DNA from: Siphonobacter sp. SORGH_AS_0500
Lineage (GTDB): Bacteria > Bacteroidota > Bacteroidia > Cytophagales > Spirosomataceae
NCBI RefSeq assembly: GCF_002838835.1
Contig: NZ_NHPP01000021.1
Coordinates: 1 to 64,000 of the forward strand
Length of the DNA stretch: 64,000 bases
Reading direction: 5' to 3'
This document shows positions 8,309 through 17,648 of the stretch, one piece after another. The notes under the pieces were generated by a model, which was given only the letters and a program-made list of their open reading frames with translations, was not told where the DNA came from and searched no databases. Within the stretch, counting starts at the first letter, position 1; every line of letters starts with the position of its first letter. A program made the position numbers and the translations under genes.

Positions 8309-10447
8309 ATGAATAGTAACCCATCTCTCTCGTTTGCAGAGAAAATTTCTAATATAGAAAGGTTAACCTCAGCCTTAGAAGCCGCTCGGGTGGGTACCTG
8401 GGATTTAGACATTGATCAACAGCTCGTTTGGTGGGATAAACGATGCCAGTCGTTGTATGGATTTTCGGGGGCGGATGTCGTCTCGTATGAACAGGTATTG
8501 AACCTCATTCATCCTGAGGATTGTTCAATGGTTCGAGAGGCTATTGTGTGGGCTCTAAATCCTGAGTCATCAGGAAAGTATGATGTCACTTTCCGGACGC
8601 TGGGAGCAAAAGACGGACGGCTCCGCTGGTTGCACTGCAGAGGACAGGCATTTTTTGACGAATCGGGTAAAGCCTCTCGGTTTTCTGGTGTCGCCCAGGA
8701 TATAAGCAGGGAAACGGATACCCGTCATCAACTGGAAACCAGTGAACACCACTGGCGTAATATAGTGTCCAGTTCAGCCACCGCAACGGCCATTTACAGA
8801 GGCCGGGACATGATAATTGAGGCGGTTAATGATGCTATGTTAACGATTTGGGGGAAGGATGCGTCTGTCAACGGGAAAACGTTTTCAGAAGCCCTGCCTG
8901 AACTTGAAGACCAGCCTTTTCTCCATTTGCTACAGGAGGTATTTGACACAGGTATTGCCCACCATAACTCCGAGGGAGCGGCTACGCTTATGATTGATGG
9001 TCGCTTACAGGAATTCTGGTTTAACTACTCCTACGCTCCGTTGAGGAGAGAATCGGGAGAAATTTACGGCATTATTCACACTGCTACCGACATTACCCGG
9101 CAGGTGCAGGCCCGACGTGATCTGGAAGTACAGAAGCAACAGTTTCAGGCCATGATGGAAGGGAGCTTGTTGTTGAAATGCCTGCTCGATACCAAAGGAA
9201 CCATTACGTTTCAAAATCAGCGTTACCAGGAATATACGGGCTTAACCCTGGAAGAAAGTCGCAAGGATGGCTGGCAGCGACTGTTTAAAGCGGAACACTT
9301 TGAGGCTTTCGAAAAGCTGGTTCTGAGAAGCTTCCAAACAGAAAAAAGCTTCATCTGCGAAAGTCAGTTACGTCGCCATGACGGTACTTATTGCTGGCAT
9401 GAAATTGAATTTGTGCCGCTTTTTGGCGAAAATCAGAAGCTTACCGGCTGGGTATGCCGGGCTACGGACATTCACGAACAAAAGACCTTACTGAGCCGTC
9501 TGGAATATCTAGTGCAACAGCGTACCGAAGAACTGGAAGCCAGTCTGGAAGAACTCCGGGCCGCCAATGAAGCCCTACAGGAACGCACCGAAGAGCTTGC
9601 CGCCAGTAACGAAGAATTACAGGCCTTGAACGAGGAGCTGGAAGAAAGAGGCTATGAGCTGGCTGCTAGTAACGAAGAATTGCAGGTATCGAGTGAAGAG
9701 CTAGGAGAATCCAACCAGCAGTTGTCCCTGTCCAACGACCGTTTGCAGCGATTTGCTTACGTCGCCAGTCATGACCTACAGGAACCTCTTCGAAAGATTC
9801 AGACGTTCGGCTCATTGCTCAGTCATAAATACGGTTCTCAGTTAGGTAATGAGGGCCTGTCGTATCTGAACCGCATCAGTAAGGCAGGCGAGCAAATGTC
9901 CACACTTATTCAGGATCTGCTTAACTACTCTAAAATGATCAATCAGGAAGATCATTTTCATGTAGTCTCGCTAAATCAGGTGATAGAGCAGGTCTTGGAA
10001 ACGCTGGATTTGAGCATTGAACAAACACAGGCTCAAATTAAAATTGACCCCTTACCAGCCATTATTGGCGATGAGTCGCAACTAAGTCAGCTTTTTCAAA
10101 ACCTGATTTCGAACGCAATAAAATTTGCTAAACCTGCCAGCTCTCCTCACATTCATATCACTACGAAAATTGTCCATCGGCCCGAGTTACCTCCAGTAGT
10201 GGTGCCTATTACTAAAGCAGATCGGTATTACCAGATTAGCGTTATTGATGAGGGAATCGGTTTCGATGAGCAGTTTTTAGATCGAATTTTCGAAGTTTTC
10301 CAACGGTTACACGATAAAAAACAATACGTAGGAACCGGAATTGGGCTGGCGATTTGTCAACGGGTTATTGAAAATCATGGAGGGGCCATTACCGCTGAAA
10401 GTGCACCCGGCAGAGGAGCCAGTTTCCATGTTTATTTTCCGGTGTAA
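8309..10447 (+). CDS. PAS-domain sensor histidine kinase
   Basis: This 712-residue kinase has no transmembrane segment, so it is probably cytoplasmic. It carries three PAS-like domains (about 15-130, 145-265 and 275-395). A long signalling coiled coil (about 400-480) is built from near-repeats of EELAASNEELQ. A HisKA domain follows with phospho-acceptor H488 in VASHDLQEP, then a HATPase with NLISNAIKF, DEGIGFDEQF and GTGIGLAICQ. It has no receiver domain, and no response regulator is adjacent. The kinase core is closely similar to that of the convergent kinase at 10514-13003, suggesting a local duplication. The signal is unknown. Confidence 0.88.
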   Translation: MNSNPSLSFAEKISNIERLTSALEAARVGTWDLDIDQQLVWWDKRCQSLYGFSGADVVSYEQVLNLIHPEDCSMVREAIVWALNPESSGKYDVTFRTLGAKDGRLRWLHCRGQAFFDESGKASRFSGVAQDISRETDTRHQLETSEHHWRNIVSSSATATAIYRGRDMIIEAVNDAMLTIWGKDASVNGKTFSEALPELEDQPFLHLLQEVFDTGIAHHNSEGAATLMIDGRLQEFWFNYSYAPLRRESGEIYGIIHTATDITRQVQARRDLEVQKQQFQAMMEGSLLLKCLLDTKGTITFQNQRYQEYTGLTLEESRKDGWQRLFKAEHFEAFEKLVLRSFQTEKSFICESQLRRHDGTYCWHEIEFVPLFGENQKLTGWVCRATDIHEQKTLLSRLEYLVQQRTEELEASLEELRAANEALQERTEELAASNEELQALNEELEERGYELAASNEELQVSSEELGESNQQLSLSNDRLQRFAYVASHDLQEPLRKIQTFGSLLSHKYGSQLGNEGLSYLNRISKAGEQMSTLIQDLLNYSKMINQEDHFHVVSLNQVIEQVLETLDLSIEQTQAQIKIDPLPAIIGDESQLSQLFQNLISNAIKFAKPASSPHIHITTKIVHRPELPPVVVPITKADRYYQISVIDEGIGFDEQFLDRIFEVFQRLHDKKQYVGTGIGLAICQRVIENHGGAITAESAPGRGASFHVYFPV

Positions 10448-10460
10448 CCTGCCCTTCAAG

Positions 10461-10493
10461 CCAAGAAGCCCTTTTCGTGAAAGGGCTTCTTGG
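10461..10493. terminator. bidirectional hairpin between convergent kinases
   Basis: A perfect 14-bp stem CCAAGAAGCCCTTT/AAAGGGCTTCTTGG with a 5-nt loop lies in the 66-base gap between the two convergent histidine kinases. The flanking U-tracts are weak in both directions. Confidence 0.65.
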
Positions 10494-10513
10494 GTAGTAA
10501 AAGCTATGACAAG

Positions 10514-13003
10514 TTATGCCTCGGGTAAATACACCGTAAATGTTGATCCTTGATTCACCTTGCTGCTTGCCGTGATGTACCCACCGTGGTTCTCTATTAC
10601 CTGCTGGCAAATCGCCAGCCCAATTCCGGTTCCTGGGAAGGTATCTTTCGTATGAAGCCGTTGAAAAACCAGAAAAATTCGGTCGGCGTATTTTTCATCA
10701 AAGCCAATTCCCTGATCCACAACCGTGATTTCGTGGAAAATGCTGGCCGGACTCATAATTTTATAGGTTGACGGCAGCATACTTCGTTCGACCAGTCGAT
10801 GGTTCACAGCAATCGTTACCTGTTCTCCCTCAGGACTAAACTTAAGGGCGTTGGAAAGCAAGTTCAAAAAGAGTTGATATAATTGGTTTTCATCTCCTTT
10901 GACTGTGGGTAAATCGTCTAACCTGATTTGAGCATTTTTTTCCTGAATCGCCAGTGAAAGCGAATCAAGTACGCTTGCCATGACGGTATTAAGTGGAACC
11001 GAATAAAACTCCTGTTGGCGGGTAGTAACTCGGGAATAATTTAATAGATCATTAATCAGACGGGACATGTTTTGGGCGGCTACATTAATCCGGTCAATGA
11101 GATGCTGCGTATCCGAATTTAACTGACCCTCCGTTCGATCTGACAGTAATGAGCTGAAGGTTTGAATTTTACGTAGGGGCTCCTGTAAATCGTGACTGGC
11201 TACGTAAGCAAACTGTTGCAGATTATCATTAGATCGTTTTAGTTCATGATTGGATTGGGTAAGCTCCAACGTACGTTCCTGCACCAGGTTTTCCAGAGCA
11301 AGCTGAGCCGACCTAATCTGGGTAACATCCTGACTGAACCCGAACAGCGACACGGCGTTACCCTTTTCATCAAATTGCATCTGGCCTTTGGAGTGAAGTA
11401 TATAAACCTGACCCGAATGCTTATTTTTTAATCGGTACTCCACTTCAAGTCCACCCCCCAACGAGACGTCAAATGCTCTGCTATAGGCTGCTTCAAAAGC
11501 AGGTAAGTCTTCGGGTACGATAGCGGCAATGGTATCGCTGAGTGTCAACGGGTCAGGGCTGCCTACCCAATCCGTTATCCGTTGCGAAAAATCGGAAGTC
11601 TGAGTAGCTATGTCCACCTTCCAGATCCCCAGTTGTGATAAATCAATGGCGTTTTGAAGAGCCTGACGCGTTTGTTCGTAGTTCTGTCGTAAAATTACCT
11701 CCTCGGTTACATCGATGGCCACATTCAGAATGGCATATACTTCACCATTCAGATCACGAATGGGCTGGTAGGTAAAGTCGAAGTAAAACGTTTTTAGCTC
11801 TCCGTATATCACCAGGTCAGCTCGCATGCCCTTGGCCGAATAAGCCTTACCCGTGGTATAGACTTGGTCAAGTAACTGTAAGAAAGCCTGATTTTTTAAT
11901 TCGGGTAATAACTCTTCAATCCGCTTGCCTTGCACTGCCTTCCCCTTGCCCCAAAACTGAATCATGAGCTCATTGGCAATCTCAATTTTCATCTCCCTTC
12001 CGGTATATAGGCCGAGAGCAATGGGAGATTGTTCCAGTAAGGCTCGAAAGCGACTTTCACTGGCCTCTAAAGCCCGTTGAGACCGAAGCTGCTCCGTAAT
12101 GTTCATGCAAAAGTTCACAATACTGACTTTGCCATCGGCCTCGCAGACAGGCTCAAAACTTACATAATAATGGGCTGTCTCGGGTTTTCCATCTTTCAGG
12201 AGTTGAACGGAAAGATCCGGGGTAGCAAACCGTTGTTTGGTTTGAATGACGGTATCAAGAATTTCCTTTAAACCCTGACGCGTTAACTCTGGCAACGTTT
12301 TCAGACAGGATTGTCCCTGGATCTCAAGGGCTGTGTGACCACCCATTTCAGCAATCCGGTCATTAACTAGTTCAAACACATAATCTTCGCCACTCAATAA
12401 GCCCAGGCCAATAGGAGCATGCCGCAGAACGGTTTCAAAACGTTTCTGGCTCGTTAATAAAGCGGCATTTTCTTCCTTTAATCTTCGCTCGCTTTCTTCC
12501 AGATCAAGGGTTTTCTTGCGAAGTTCCAGAAGCCTCATTACCTGTTTGGAAAGCGTTTTTAAGGCAGAAATCTGGGTGGGTAATAACGTTTTCGTTTGGC
12601 GATCAATCACGCATAAAGAGCCCAATACCATCCCATTTTCGTCAACCAGGGGGGCTCCGGCGTAGAAAACAATGTGAGGGTCGCTTACTACTAATGGATT
12701 TTCTGCGAAACGGTGATCCGTTCGGGCATCTTCTACAATCAACGTTTCCGAAGGCTGGTGGATCGCGTGAGCACAAAAGGACTGCTCTCGAGGGGTTTCA
12801 CGAACGTCCAATCCCCGATTGGATTTGAACCACTGTCGATGTTCATCTACCAGACTGATTAAGGCGATGGGAGTCTGGCAGATTTCGGCGGCTAGCTGAG
12901 TAATATCTTCATAGTCCTGCTCGGGTAAAGTATCAAGAATGGCATAGCTTTTCAACGTTTCCACTCGCTTTAATTCATCCGCAGCATTCAAGGAGCTTGA
13001 CAT
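10514..13003 (-). CDS. GAF/PAS sensor histidine kinase
   Basis: This 829-residue soluble kinase starts with a GAF domain (about 15-165) of the type seen in Bacteroidota kinases and diguanylate cyclases. It includes HRQWFKSNRGLDVRETPRE and SFCAHAI. Three PAS domains follow (about 185-310, 320-440 and 450-570), then a short coiled coil. A HisKA domain has H604 in VASHDLQEP, and a HATPase has NLLSNALKF, DQGIGFDEKY and GTGIGLAIC. The last 250 residues strongly resemble the convergent kinase at 8309-10447. There is no receiver and no neighbouring response regulator. The ligand is unknown. Confidence 0.88.
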   Translation of the reverse strand: MSSSLNAADELKRVETLKSYAILDTLPEQDYEDITQLAAEICQTPIALISLVDEHRQWFKSNRGLDVRETPREQSFCAHAIHQPSETLIVEDARTDHRFAENPLVVSDPHIVFYAGAPLVDENGMVLGSLCVIDRQTKTLLPTQISALKTLSKQVMRLLELRKKTLDLEESERRLKEENAALLTSQKRFETVLRHAPIGLGLLSGEDYVFELVNDRIAEMGGHTALEIQGQSCLKTLPELTRQGLKEILDTVIQTKQRFATPDLSVQLLKDGKPETAHYYVSFEPVCEADGKVSIVNFCMNITEQLRSQRALEASESRFRALLEQSPIALGLYTGREMKIEIANELMIQFWGKGKAVQGKRIEELLPELKNQAFLQLLDQVYTTGKAYSAKGMRADLVIYGELKTFYFDFTYQPIRDLNGEVYAILNVAIDVTEEVILRQNYEQTRQALQNAIDLSQLGIWKVDIATQTSDFSQRITDWVGSPDPLTLSDTIAAIVPEDLPAFEAAYSRAFDVSLGGGLEVEYRLKNKHSGQVYILHSKGQMQFDEKGNAVSLFGFSQDVTQIRSAQLALENLVQERTLELTQSNHELKRSNDNLQQFAYVASHDLQEPLRKIQTFSSLLSDRTEGQLNSDTQHLIDRINVAAQNMSRLINDLLNYSRVTTRQQEFYSVPLNTVMASVLDSLSLAIQEKNAQIRLDDLPTVKGDENQLYQLFLNLLSNALKFSPEGEQVTIAVNHRLVERSMLPSTYKIMSPASIFHEITVVDQGIGFDEKYADRIFLVFQRLHTKDTFPGTGIGLAICQQVIENHGGYITASSKVNQGSTFTVYLPEA

Positions 13004-13382
13004 GGGTACGTTAAATCAGATTTGTAATGAAGTAAACCCGAAATTGTAGATATTGTTAATAATTAATAGTAGAGCTGTAGTCCCTGTTCTTTTCTAGTGT
13101 TTTCATCTACCTGCTTTGCGTAAGAAATTCGCATTTATAACTAATAAAACAGGAATAGCTAATAGCGTTATTTAAAGTTCTTCTACGACAGCAATACGTA
13201 AGTTTTAAAAGCCTGATTAGTAGTAAAATGCTAAAGTTAGCTTGAAAAAGCTAATGTTTCCCAGCAAATAATCGCCTGGCTAAATTAAATATTCGGCCTG
13301 ATTATAAGGGTGGTAAACGAACTTCATTCCGAGGAAGCGAGGCTTTGTTTCGAATAAAGATTGGCTCATAGCTTTTACTACT
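13004..13382. other. intergenic region upstream of GAF/PAS kinase
   Basis: About 380 AT-rich bases hold the presumed promoter of the kinase transcribed leftwards and the trailer of the CNNM operon. No gene or clear motif was seen. Confidence 0.5.
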
Positions 13383-13416
13383 AAAAAACCGTCTGCAAGT
13401 TTTTGGCAGACGGTTT
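13383..13416 (-). terminator. intrinsic terminator of the CNNM operon
   Basis: AAACCGTCTGC (13386-13396) pairs with GCAGACGGTTT (13406-13416). On the minus strand the stem runs into a T-tract (13383-13388). It lies 23 bases after the stop of the small membrane protein. Confidence 0.8.
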
Positions 13417-13439
13417 CGAAAGGCTGATGTTTTAAAAAA

Positions 13440-13712
13440 TTATACCCGCTTTAACAAGTAAAATACCAGCAGAATTACCATTTCCAGACCATAGATTACA
13501 ATCAATGGAATGAGGTAGAACTCATTGATAACATCCAGGAAATAATATAACCCCAGGGTAACGGAGAAGCAAAATCCCAGCATTAAAAACGCCGGGATCG
13601 TGATTTTTTTATTCTGGTGATATTTATTGACGATGTAAACCAGTAGTAATCCCTGAATGAACAGAAATATAAAAATGCACAGAGCCGTGCCAAATTGGTG
13701 AACAAACATCAT
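13440..13712 (-). CDS. small integral membrane protein, unknown function
   Basis: The 90-residue protein has three predicted transmembrane segments (about 8-27, 38-58 and 65-86) separated by short charged loops containing KYHQNKK. No family is recognised. It starts 6 bases after the stop of the CNNM/CorC-type gene and is followed by an intrinsic terminator, so it is the last gene of that transcript. An accessory role beside the membrane CBS protein is possible but unproven. Confidence 0.65.
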   Translation of the reverse strand: MMFVHQFGTALCIFIFLFIQGLLLVYIVNKYHQNKKITIPAFLMLGFCFSVTLGLYYFLDVINEFYLIPLIVIYGLEMVILLVFYLLKRV

Positions 13713-13718
13713 AAGTTT

Positions 13719-15047
13719 CTATTCTTCATCTTCGGAAGGTTCGTCACCTAAATCGCGTAACTGCACCAAACCAATTGCATTGTTTTCAATCGTGCTGATC
13801 AATACTTCATACCGATTGACCACGGTGGTTTGACCTACGGCGGGTAGTCTTCCAAAACGCTCCACTAATATACCCGCCAACGTTTCATATCCCGCTCGTT
13901 TCTGAATAGGCCGGGGCAGCAGAGGATTGACATCCAATAGGGAAGTGGTGGCTTTAAGCTGATACGTATCCTCCGTCAGCTTTTCTACCAGCGGACGTTC
14001 TTCATCCGATTCATCCTGAATCTCACCCACCAGTTCTTCCAAAATGTCCTCCATCGTAATCAACCCTTCGGTACCGCCGTATTCATTGATGACGACCGCC
14101 ATCTGTTGCCGGCTTTGCTGAAATTCACGTAGTAACGGACGAATTCGCTTGGTAGAAGGCACGAAAAATGTTGGTTTGATCAGCGAACGAATATCCAGTT
14201 CCTTATCATCCTGAAGTTTGAGTAAGATCTCTTTCAGATACACAACTCCCAGAACGTGGTCGAGGTTTTCTTCGTAACAGGGAATGCGGGAATAATTTTC
14301 ACTGATTACTTCCTGTAAAGTCTCGGCGGAAAATTCATTGACATCAATTCCGAAGATCTGCGTGCGGGGGGTCATGATCTGACGGACGCTACGTTCGGAA
14401 AACTGAAAAGCTTTTTCAACCAGCGTTAAATCAGAACCTTCGGTATGGTCTTCCTTCGATTCATAATCCTGCTGGCTTTGGTGAACGAGGTACTTTAACT
14501 CGTCGGCACTATGCACTTCTGAGCTATGGCTTACAGTGATACCAAAGGTCTTGAGCACGACAGCCGCAATGCCATTGAGAAGCCAGATTACTGGACGGAA
14601 AATGATAAAGAAAAATTGAAGCGGGTACGAAACGGCCATCGTTGTCTTTTCCGCCTGCTGAATCGCCAGCGACTTTGGAGCCAGTTCACCGAAAACAATG
14701 TGCAGAATGGTAATGACTGCAAAGGCAACGGGCAGGGCAATTTGATGAGCCAGCGTTTCATCAAGTTGCAGCCCAATGCTGTGCATAAACGCAATCAGAA
14801 TTTTAGAAACGACCGGTTCACCAATCCATCCTAAACCCAAACTGGCTAAGGTAATCCCCAGCTGCGTAGCGGCCAGGTAACCGTCCAGATTGGAAAGAAT
14901 ACGCGTGGAAAGACGGGCAGCCGCATTTCCGGCCTGGGCTTTGAGTTCCAGTTGCGAAGCCCGGACTTTGACAATCGCAAACTCGGCGGCTACAAAAAAA
15001 CCATTGAGTAGCACCAGCACCAGGGTAATTAAAAAATTGAGTAACAT
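13719..15047 (-). CDS. CNNM/CorC-type membrane protein with CBS pair
   Basis: The 442-residue protein has the normal three-part layout of the family often annotated as hemolysin or CorC/HlyC. An N-terminal CNNM (DUF21) domain with several membrane helices spans about 1-190, including LNGFFVAAEFAIVKVR and ELAPKSLAIQ. A CBS pair spans about 215-335 (IMTPRTQIFGID and GGTEGLITMEDILEELVGEI). A C-terminal transporter-associated domain spans about 350-430. Family members are linked to magnesium or cobalt homeostasis; hemolysis is not implied. The gene starts 12 bases after the ankyrin lipoprotein gene ends and precedes a small membrane protein, forming a three-gene transcript. Confidence 0.88.
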   Translation of the reverse strand: MLLNFLITLVLVLLNGFFVAAEFAIVKVRASQLELKAQAGNAAARLSTRILSNLDGYLAATQLGITLASLGLGWIGEPVVSKILIAFMHSIGLQLDETLAHQIALPVAFAVITILHIVFGELAPKSLAIQQAEKTTMAVSYPLQFFFIIFRPVIWLLNGIAAVVLKTFGITVSHSSEVHSADELKYLVHQSQQDYESKEDHTEGSDLTLVEKAFQFSERSVRQIMTPRTQIFGIDVNEFSAETLQEVISENYSRIPCYEENLDHVLGVVYLKEILLKLQDDKELDIRSLIKPTFFVPSTKRIRPLLREFQQSRQQMAVVINEYGGTEGLITMEDILEELVGEIQDESDEERPLVEKLTEDTYQLKATTSLLDVNPLLPRPIQKRAGYETLAGILVERFGRLPAVGQTTVVNRYEVLISTIENNAIGLVQLRDLGDEPSEDEE

Positions 15048-15059
15048 GGATGGGTTGAA

Positions 15060-15965
15060 TTAATATCGGTTGAGATAATCTTGATAATGTGCGGGATAAA
15101 GTAACTTAATTTTTTCCTGAATGGCCGGAGGAACCGGCTCGTTTCGATAATGAATGCCCTTTTGCGATAAAAAATCGACAACCTGCATCTTCTGTCGGTA
15201 TTGTATCGACTCCATCGGGACTATTTTTTCTCTTAAAATATGTACCAGATATACTTTTTGACCACTTTCCATATATTGGCTACGGTCGGCTACGAGGCGT
15301 TTGTAATCCGCTCCGTGTTCCAGTAAATACAAGGCTGTATCAAAATGGTTAAATTCAATGGCCCGCAACAATGGCGTCTTAGAATTCGGGTTTACATAGT
15401 TGATTTCGGCTCCGGCTTCCACCAAAACCTTAGCCTTTTCAACGGGATGTAAAGTCTGGGTAACATCTCCACAGGCAATCAACAGCGGCGTTTCCTTTTC
15501 AATGGTTCCATCCTGAATGGAAACTAGGGTTTCATCATTCGGATTTCCTTTATGGGCCAGTAGCAATTTAAGAATAACTGTATTATCGGCTTCCGGGTTT
15601 TGAAGTCGGGCCGCTTCGAGCATAGGAGACGAGCCATTGTAAGCCGTGTGGGCATTAGGATTGGCACCCGCTTCCAGCAAAGCCTGCGTTGCTTTAACCT
15701 GCCCTTTTTGTACGCTAATCATTAAAAGCGTTTGTCCGTAGCGGCGTTCGATGGTTTCCAGATCAAAGGTATTTTTTCGAATGAAATCCCGGATCTCGTC
15801 CATTTCTTCCGCATCCAATAGCTTCGCCAGCGGCCAGACCGCCGTATTTTTAAACAGTCGGTAATCTACCTGACTGTAATGACGATCTTCCCAAAATAAG
15901 TCACAGGAAGTAAGTCCCAGACCCAACAGGATAATCAATCCGTAAACAATCAGACGTTTAAACAT
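15060..15965 (-). CDS. ankyrin-repeat lipoprotein
   Basis: The 301-residue protein has a lipoprotein signal peptide with lipobox LTSC at about residue 25, so it should be anchored in the envelope. From about residue 75 to 230 there are four ankyrin-like repeats, seen as GQTLLMISVQKGQVKATQAL, EAGANPNA, TPLLIACG and TPLLRAIEFNHFDTALYLL. Such repeats mediate protein contacts. It is the first gene of the transcript with the CNNM/CorC-type gene. A phased GTTTGA array begins 9 bases upstream of its start codon. Confidence 0.82.
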   Translation of the reverse strand: MFKRLIVYGLIILLGLGLTSCDLFWEDRHYSQVDYRLFKNTAVWPLAKLLDAEEMDEIRDFIRKNTFDLETIERRYGQTLLMISVQKGQVKATQALLEAGANPNAHTAYNGSSPMLEAARLQNPEADNTVILKLLLAHKGNPNDETLVSIQDGTIEKETPLLIACGDVTQTLHPVEKAKVLVEAGAEINYVNPNSKTPLLRAIEFNHFDTALYLLEHGADYKRLVADRSQYMESGQKVYLVHILREKIVPMESIQYRQKMQVVDFLSQKGIHYRNEPVPPAIQEKIKLLYPAHYQDYLNRY

Positions 15966-15973
15966 GGGCTAAA

Positions 15974-16180
15974 GTTTGATTCTGTTTGAAAAGGTTTGAT
16001 TCGTGGTTTGAGCGTTTGAATCTATTGGCTGATGTTAGCTGAAGATTTGAGAATGCGTTTAATTAAGTTTTGAAATCATGTGGTTTAAAAAGGTAACATG
16101 TATGAACCCTGTCCTGTCCATATCAAACCTTAATTCAAACTCTCAAACTATAAATCAAACCCTCAAACCACGAATCAAAC
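15974..16180. repeat. phased GTTTGA/TCAAAC inverted arrays
   Basis: GTTTGA occurs at 15974, 15984, 15994, 16006 and 16014. Its complement TCAAAC occurs at 16123, 16135, 16143, 16155, 16163 and 16175. The spacings are 10, 10, 12, 8 and then 12, 8, 12, 8, 12, close to one helical turn. The arms include a perfect 19-bp inverted repeat, GTTTGATTCGTGGTTTGAG at 15994-16012 and its complement at 16162-16180. The array fills the gap between the outer-membrane efflux gene and the ankyrin lipoprotein gene. The function is unknown; an operator array or a long RNA hairpin would fit. Confidence 0.7.
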
Positions 16181-16187
16181 GCATCAA

Positions 16188-17648
16188 CTAACGCCAGCCT
16201 CCGCCGAGTGCCCGGTAGAGATCTACGAGCGACAGGAACTGGGCCCGTTTGGTATTAATGAGCGATAATTCCGATTCCAGCACGGAACGTTGCGAAGTAA
16301 TAACTTCCAGATACGTCGCATATCCCGTCGCAAACAGATTATCGGAAGTCCTGGCCGCCTGACGTAATACTGCCACTTCTTCGGTTTTGAAATCCGCTAC
16401 GTTGCGGTAGTTTTCCAATCCTTTCAGGCTATTCACTACTTCCGAAACACCCGTCAAAACCGTTCGTTGGTACGTAATGAATGCTTCCTTGCTCTCGGCT
16501 TCTTCCACGCGTAGGTTTCCTTTCAGCAAACGGCGGTTAAAGATGGGAGCCGACAAGCCACCTACCAGCCCTGCGGCAACGGATTGCGGATTGGCCAGTA
16601 CTCCTAACCGAAAGGCATTCAGTCCCAGGTAGGGAGTCAGATTCAGGGAAGGTAAAAATTCGGCTCGGGCTACTGCGACATCAATGTTAGAAGCTTCCAG
16701 TTCACGTTCGGCCTGCCGGATGTCGGGACGACGGCTGATGAGCTGGCTCGGAATCCCCGCTACTACCGTTGATGGTAACTGCTGTTCCCGAATCGAAATC
16801 CCTCGAACAATGGGCTGCGGATAACGTCCCAGTAGAACATTAATCTGGTTTTCAGCTTCCTGAATCTGCTGACGCACACCGCCTTCCAACCCTTTCGTGT
16901 TGAGTAGCTGGGCTCTGAATTGCTGAACCGCAAGTTCAGTTACGCGTCCGGCTGCTTTTTGAACTTCCACCAGCTTGAGAGCCTGCTCCTGCAATTCGAT
17001 GTTATCCTCAATGATTTCCAGTTCGGCATCCAGTGAGAGCAGGGTAAAATAAAGTCGGGCTACGTCGGATACCAGAGCTGTAACGATGTAATTACGTCCT
17101 TCTTCGCTCGCCAGCACGCGATTGTAAGCTGCCCGGCGACGGTTCCGTAATTTCCCCCAGATGTCGATTTCCCAGGAGCTACGCAAGCCAATGAAGTAAT
17201 CGGGCGTTGGGTTGGGAATACGGCTGGAACCCGTTATATACTCCGAGAAATTGGTATCGTAGTTACCCACGCCATTGAGGGTATAACGACCAAAGCGATC
17301 CACCCCGACAGAGGCTACTGCGTCAACTCTGGGCAACAAAGCGGCATTGCTAATGCCATACTGAGCTCGCGTGCCTTCGATGCGTTGCAGGGCAATCCTA
17401 AGGTCTGGATTATTCGCCAAGGCGGTGTCAATCAGCGAAACCAGATTGGCATCCGTAAACAGGCGACGATAAGGGTCATTGGCAATACTGGCGGAATCGG
17501 AGCTGGCTTCACTCAAACTACCCGCGTAAGAGTCGGGCAGGGCCAACGAGGGAATGGCTGCCGGGGTATGGGCCACCCGGCAGGCACTCACACCCAACAA
17601 AACGGAACTGCCAACGAAAAGAGCGATAAACTGACTTTTAAGATTCAT
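16188..17648 (-). CDS. TolC/OprM-type outer-membrane efflux lipoprotein (efflux system 1)
   Basis: This is the outer-membrane channel of an RND tripartite pump, with two outer-membrane-factor repeats. The start is placed at the methionine at 17648 because it begins a lipoprotein signal peptide with lipobox GVSAC. The 27 extra N-terminal codons up to 17729 lie within the permease gene and lack signal character. That choice gives about 486 residues and an 11-base overlap with the permease gene. Family marks include SSWEIDIWGKLRNRR, LISRRPDIRQAE, and the C-terminal RAQFLSLVDLYRALGGGWR. The genes are in the order HlyD, RND permease, TolC. Confidence 0.88.
   Translation of the reverse strand: MNLKSQFIALFVGSSVLLGVSACRVAHTPAAIPSLALPDSYAGSLSEASSDSASIANDPYRRLFTDANLVSLIDTALANNPDLRIALQRIEGTRAQYGISNAALLPRVDAVASVGVDRFGRYTLNGVGNYDTNFSEYITGSSRIPNPTPDYFIGLRSSWEIDIWGKLRNRRRAAYNRVLASEEGRNYIVTALVSDVARLYFTLLSLDAELEIIEDNIELQEQALKLVEVQKAAGRVTELAVQQFRAQLLNTKGLEGGVRQQIQEAENQINVLLGRYPQPIVRGISIREQQLPSTVVAGIPSQLISRRPDIRQAERELEASNIDVAVARAEFLPSLNLTPYLGLNAFRLGVLANPQSVAAGLVGGLSAPIFNRRLLKGNLRVEEAESKEAFITYQRTVLTGVSEVVNSLKGLENYRNVADFKTEEVAVLRQAARTSDNLFATGYATYLEVITSQRSVLESELSLINTKRAQFLSLVDLYRALGGGWR

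Noticed and set aside
15974..16180. CRISPR-like array from the repeated hexamers
   Set aside because: Repeats are 6 bp with 2-6 bp spacing and no unique 30-bp spacers; there are no cas genes in the window.
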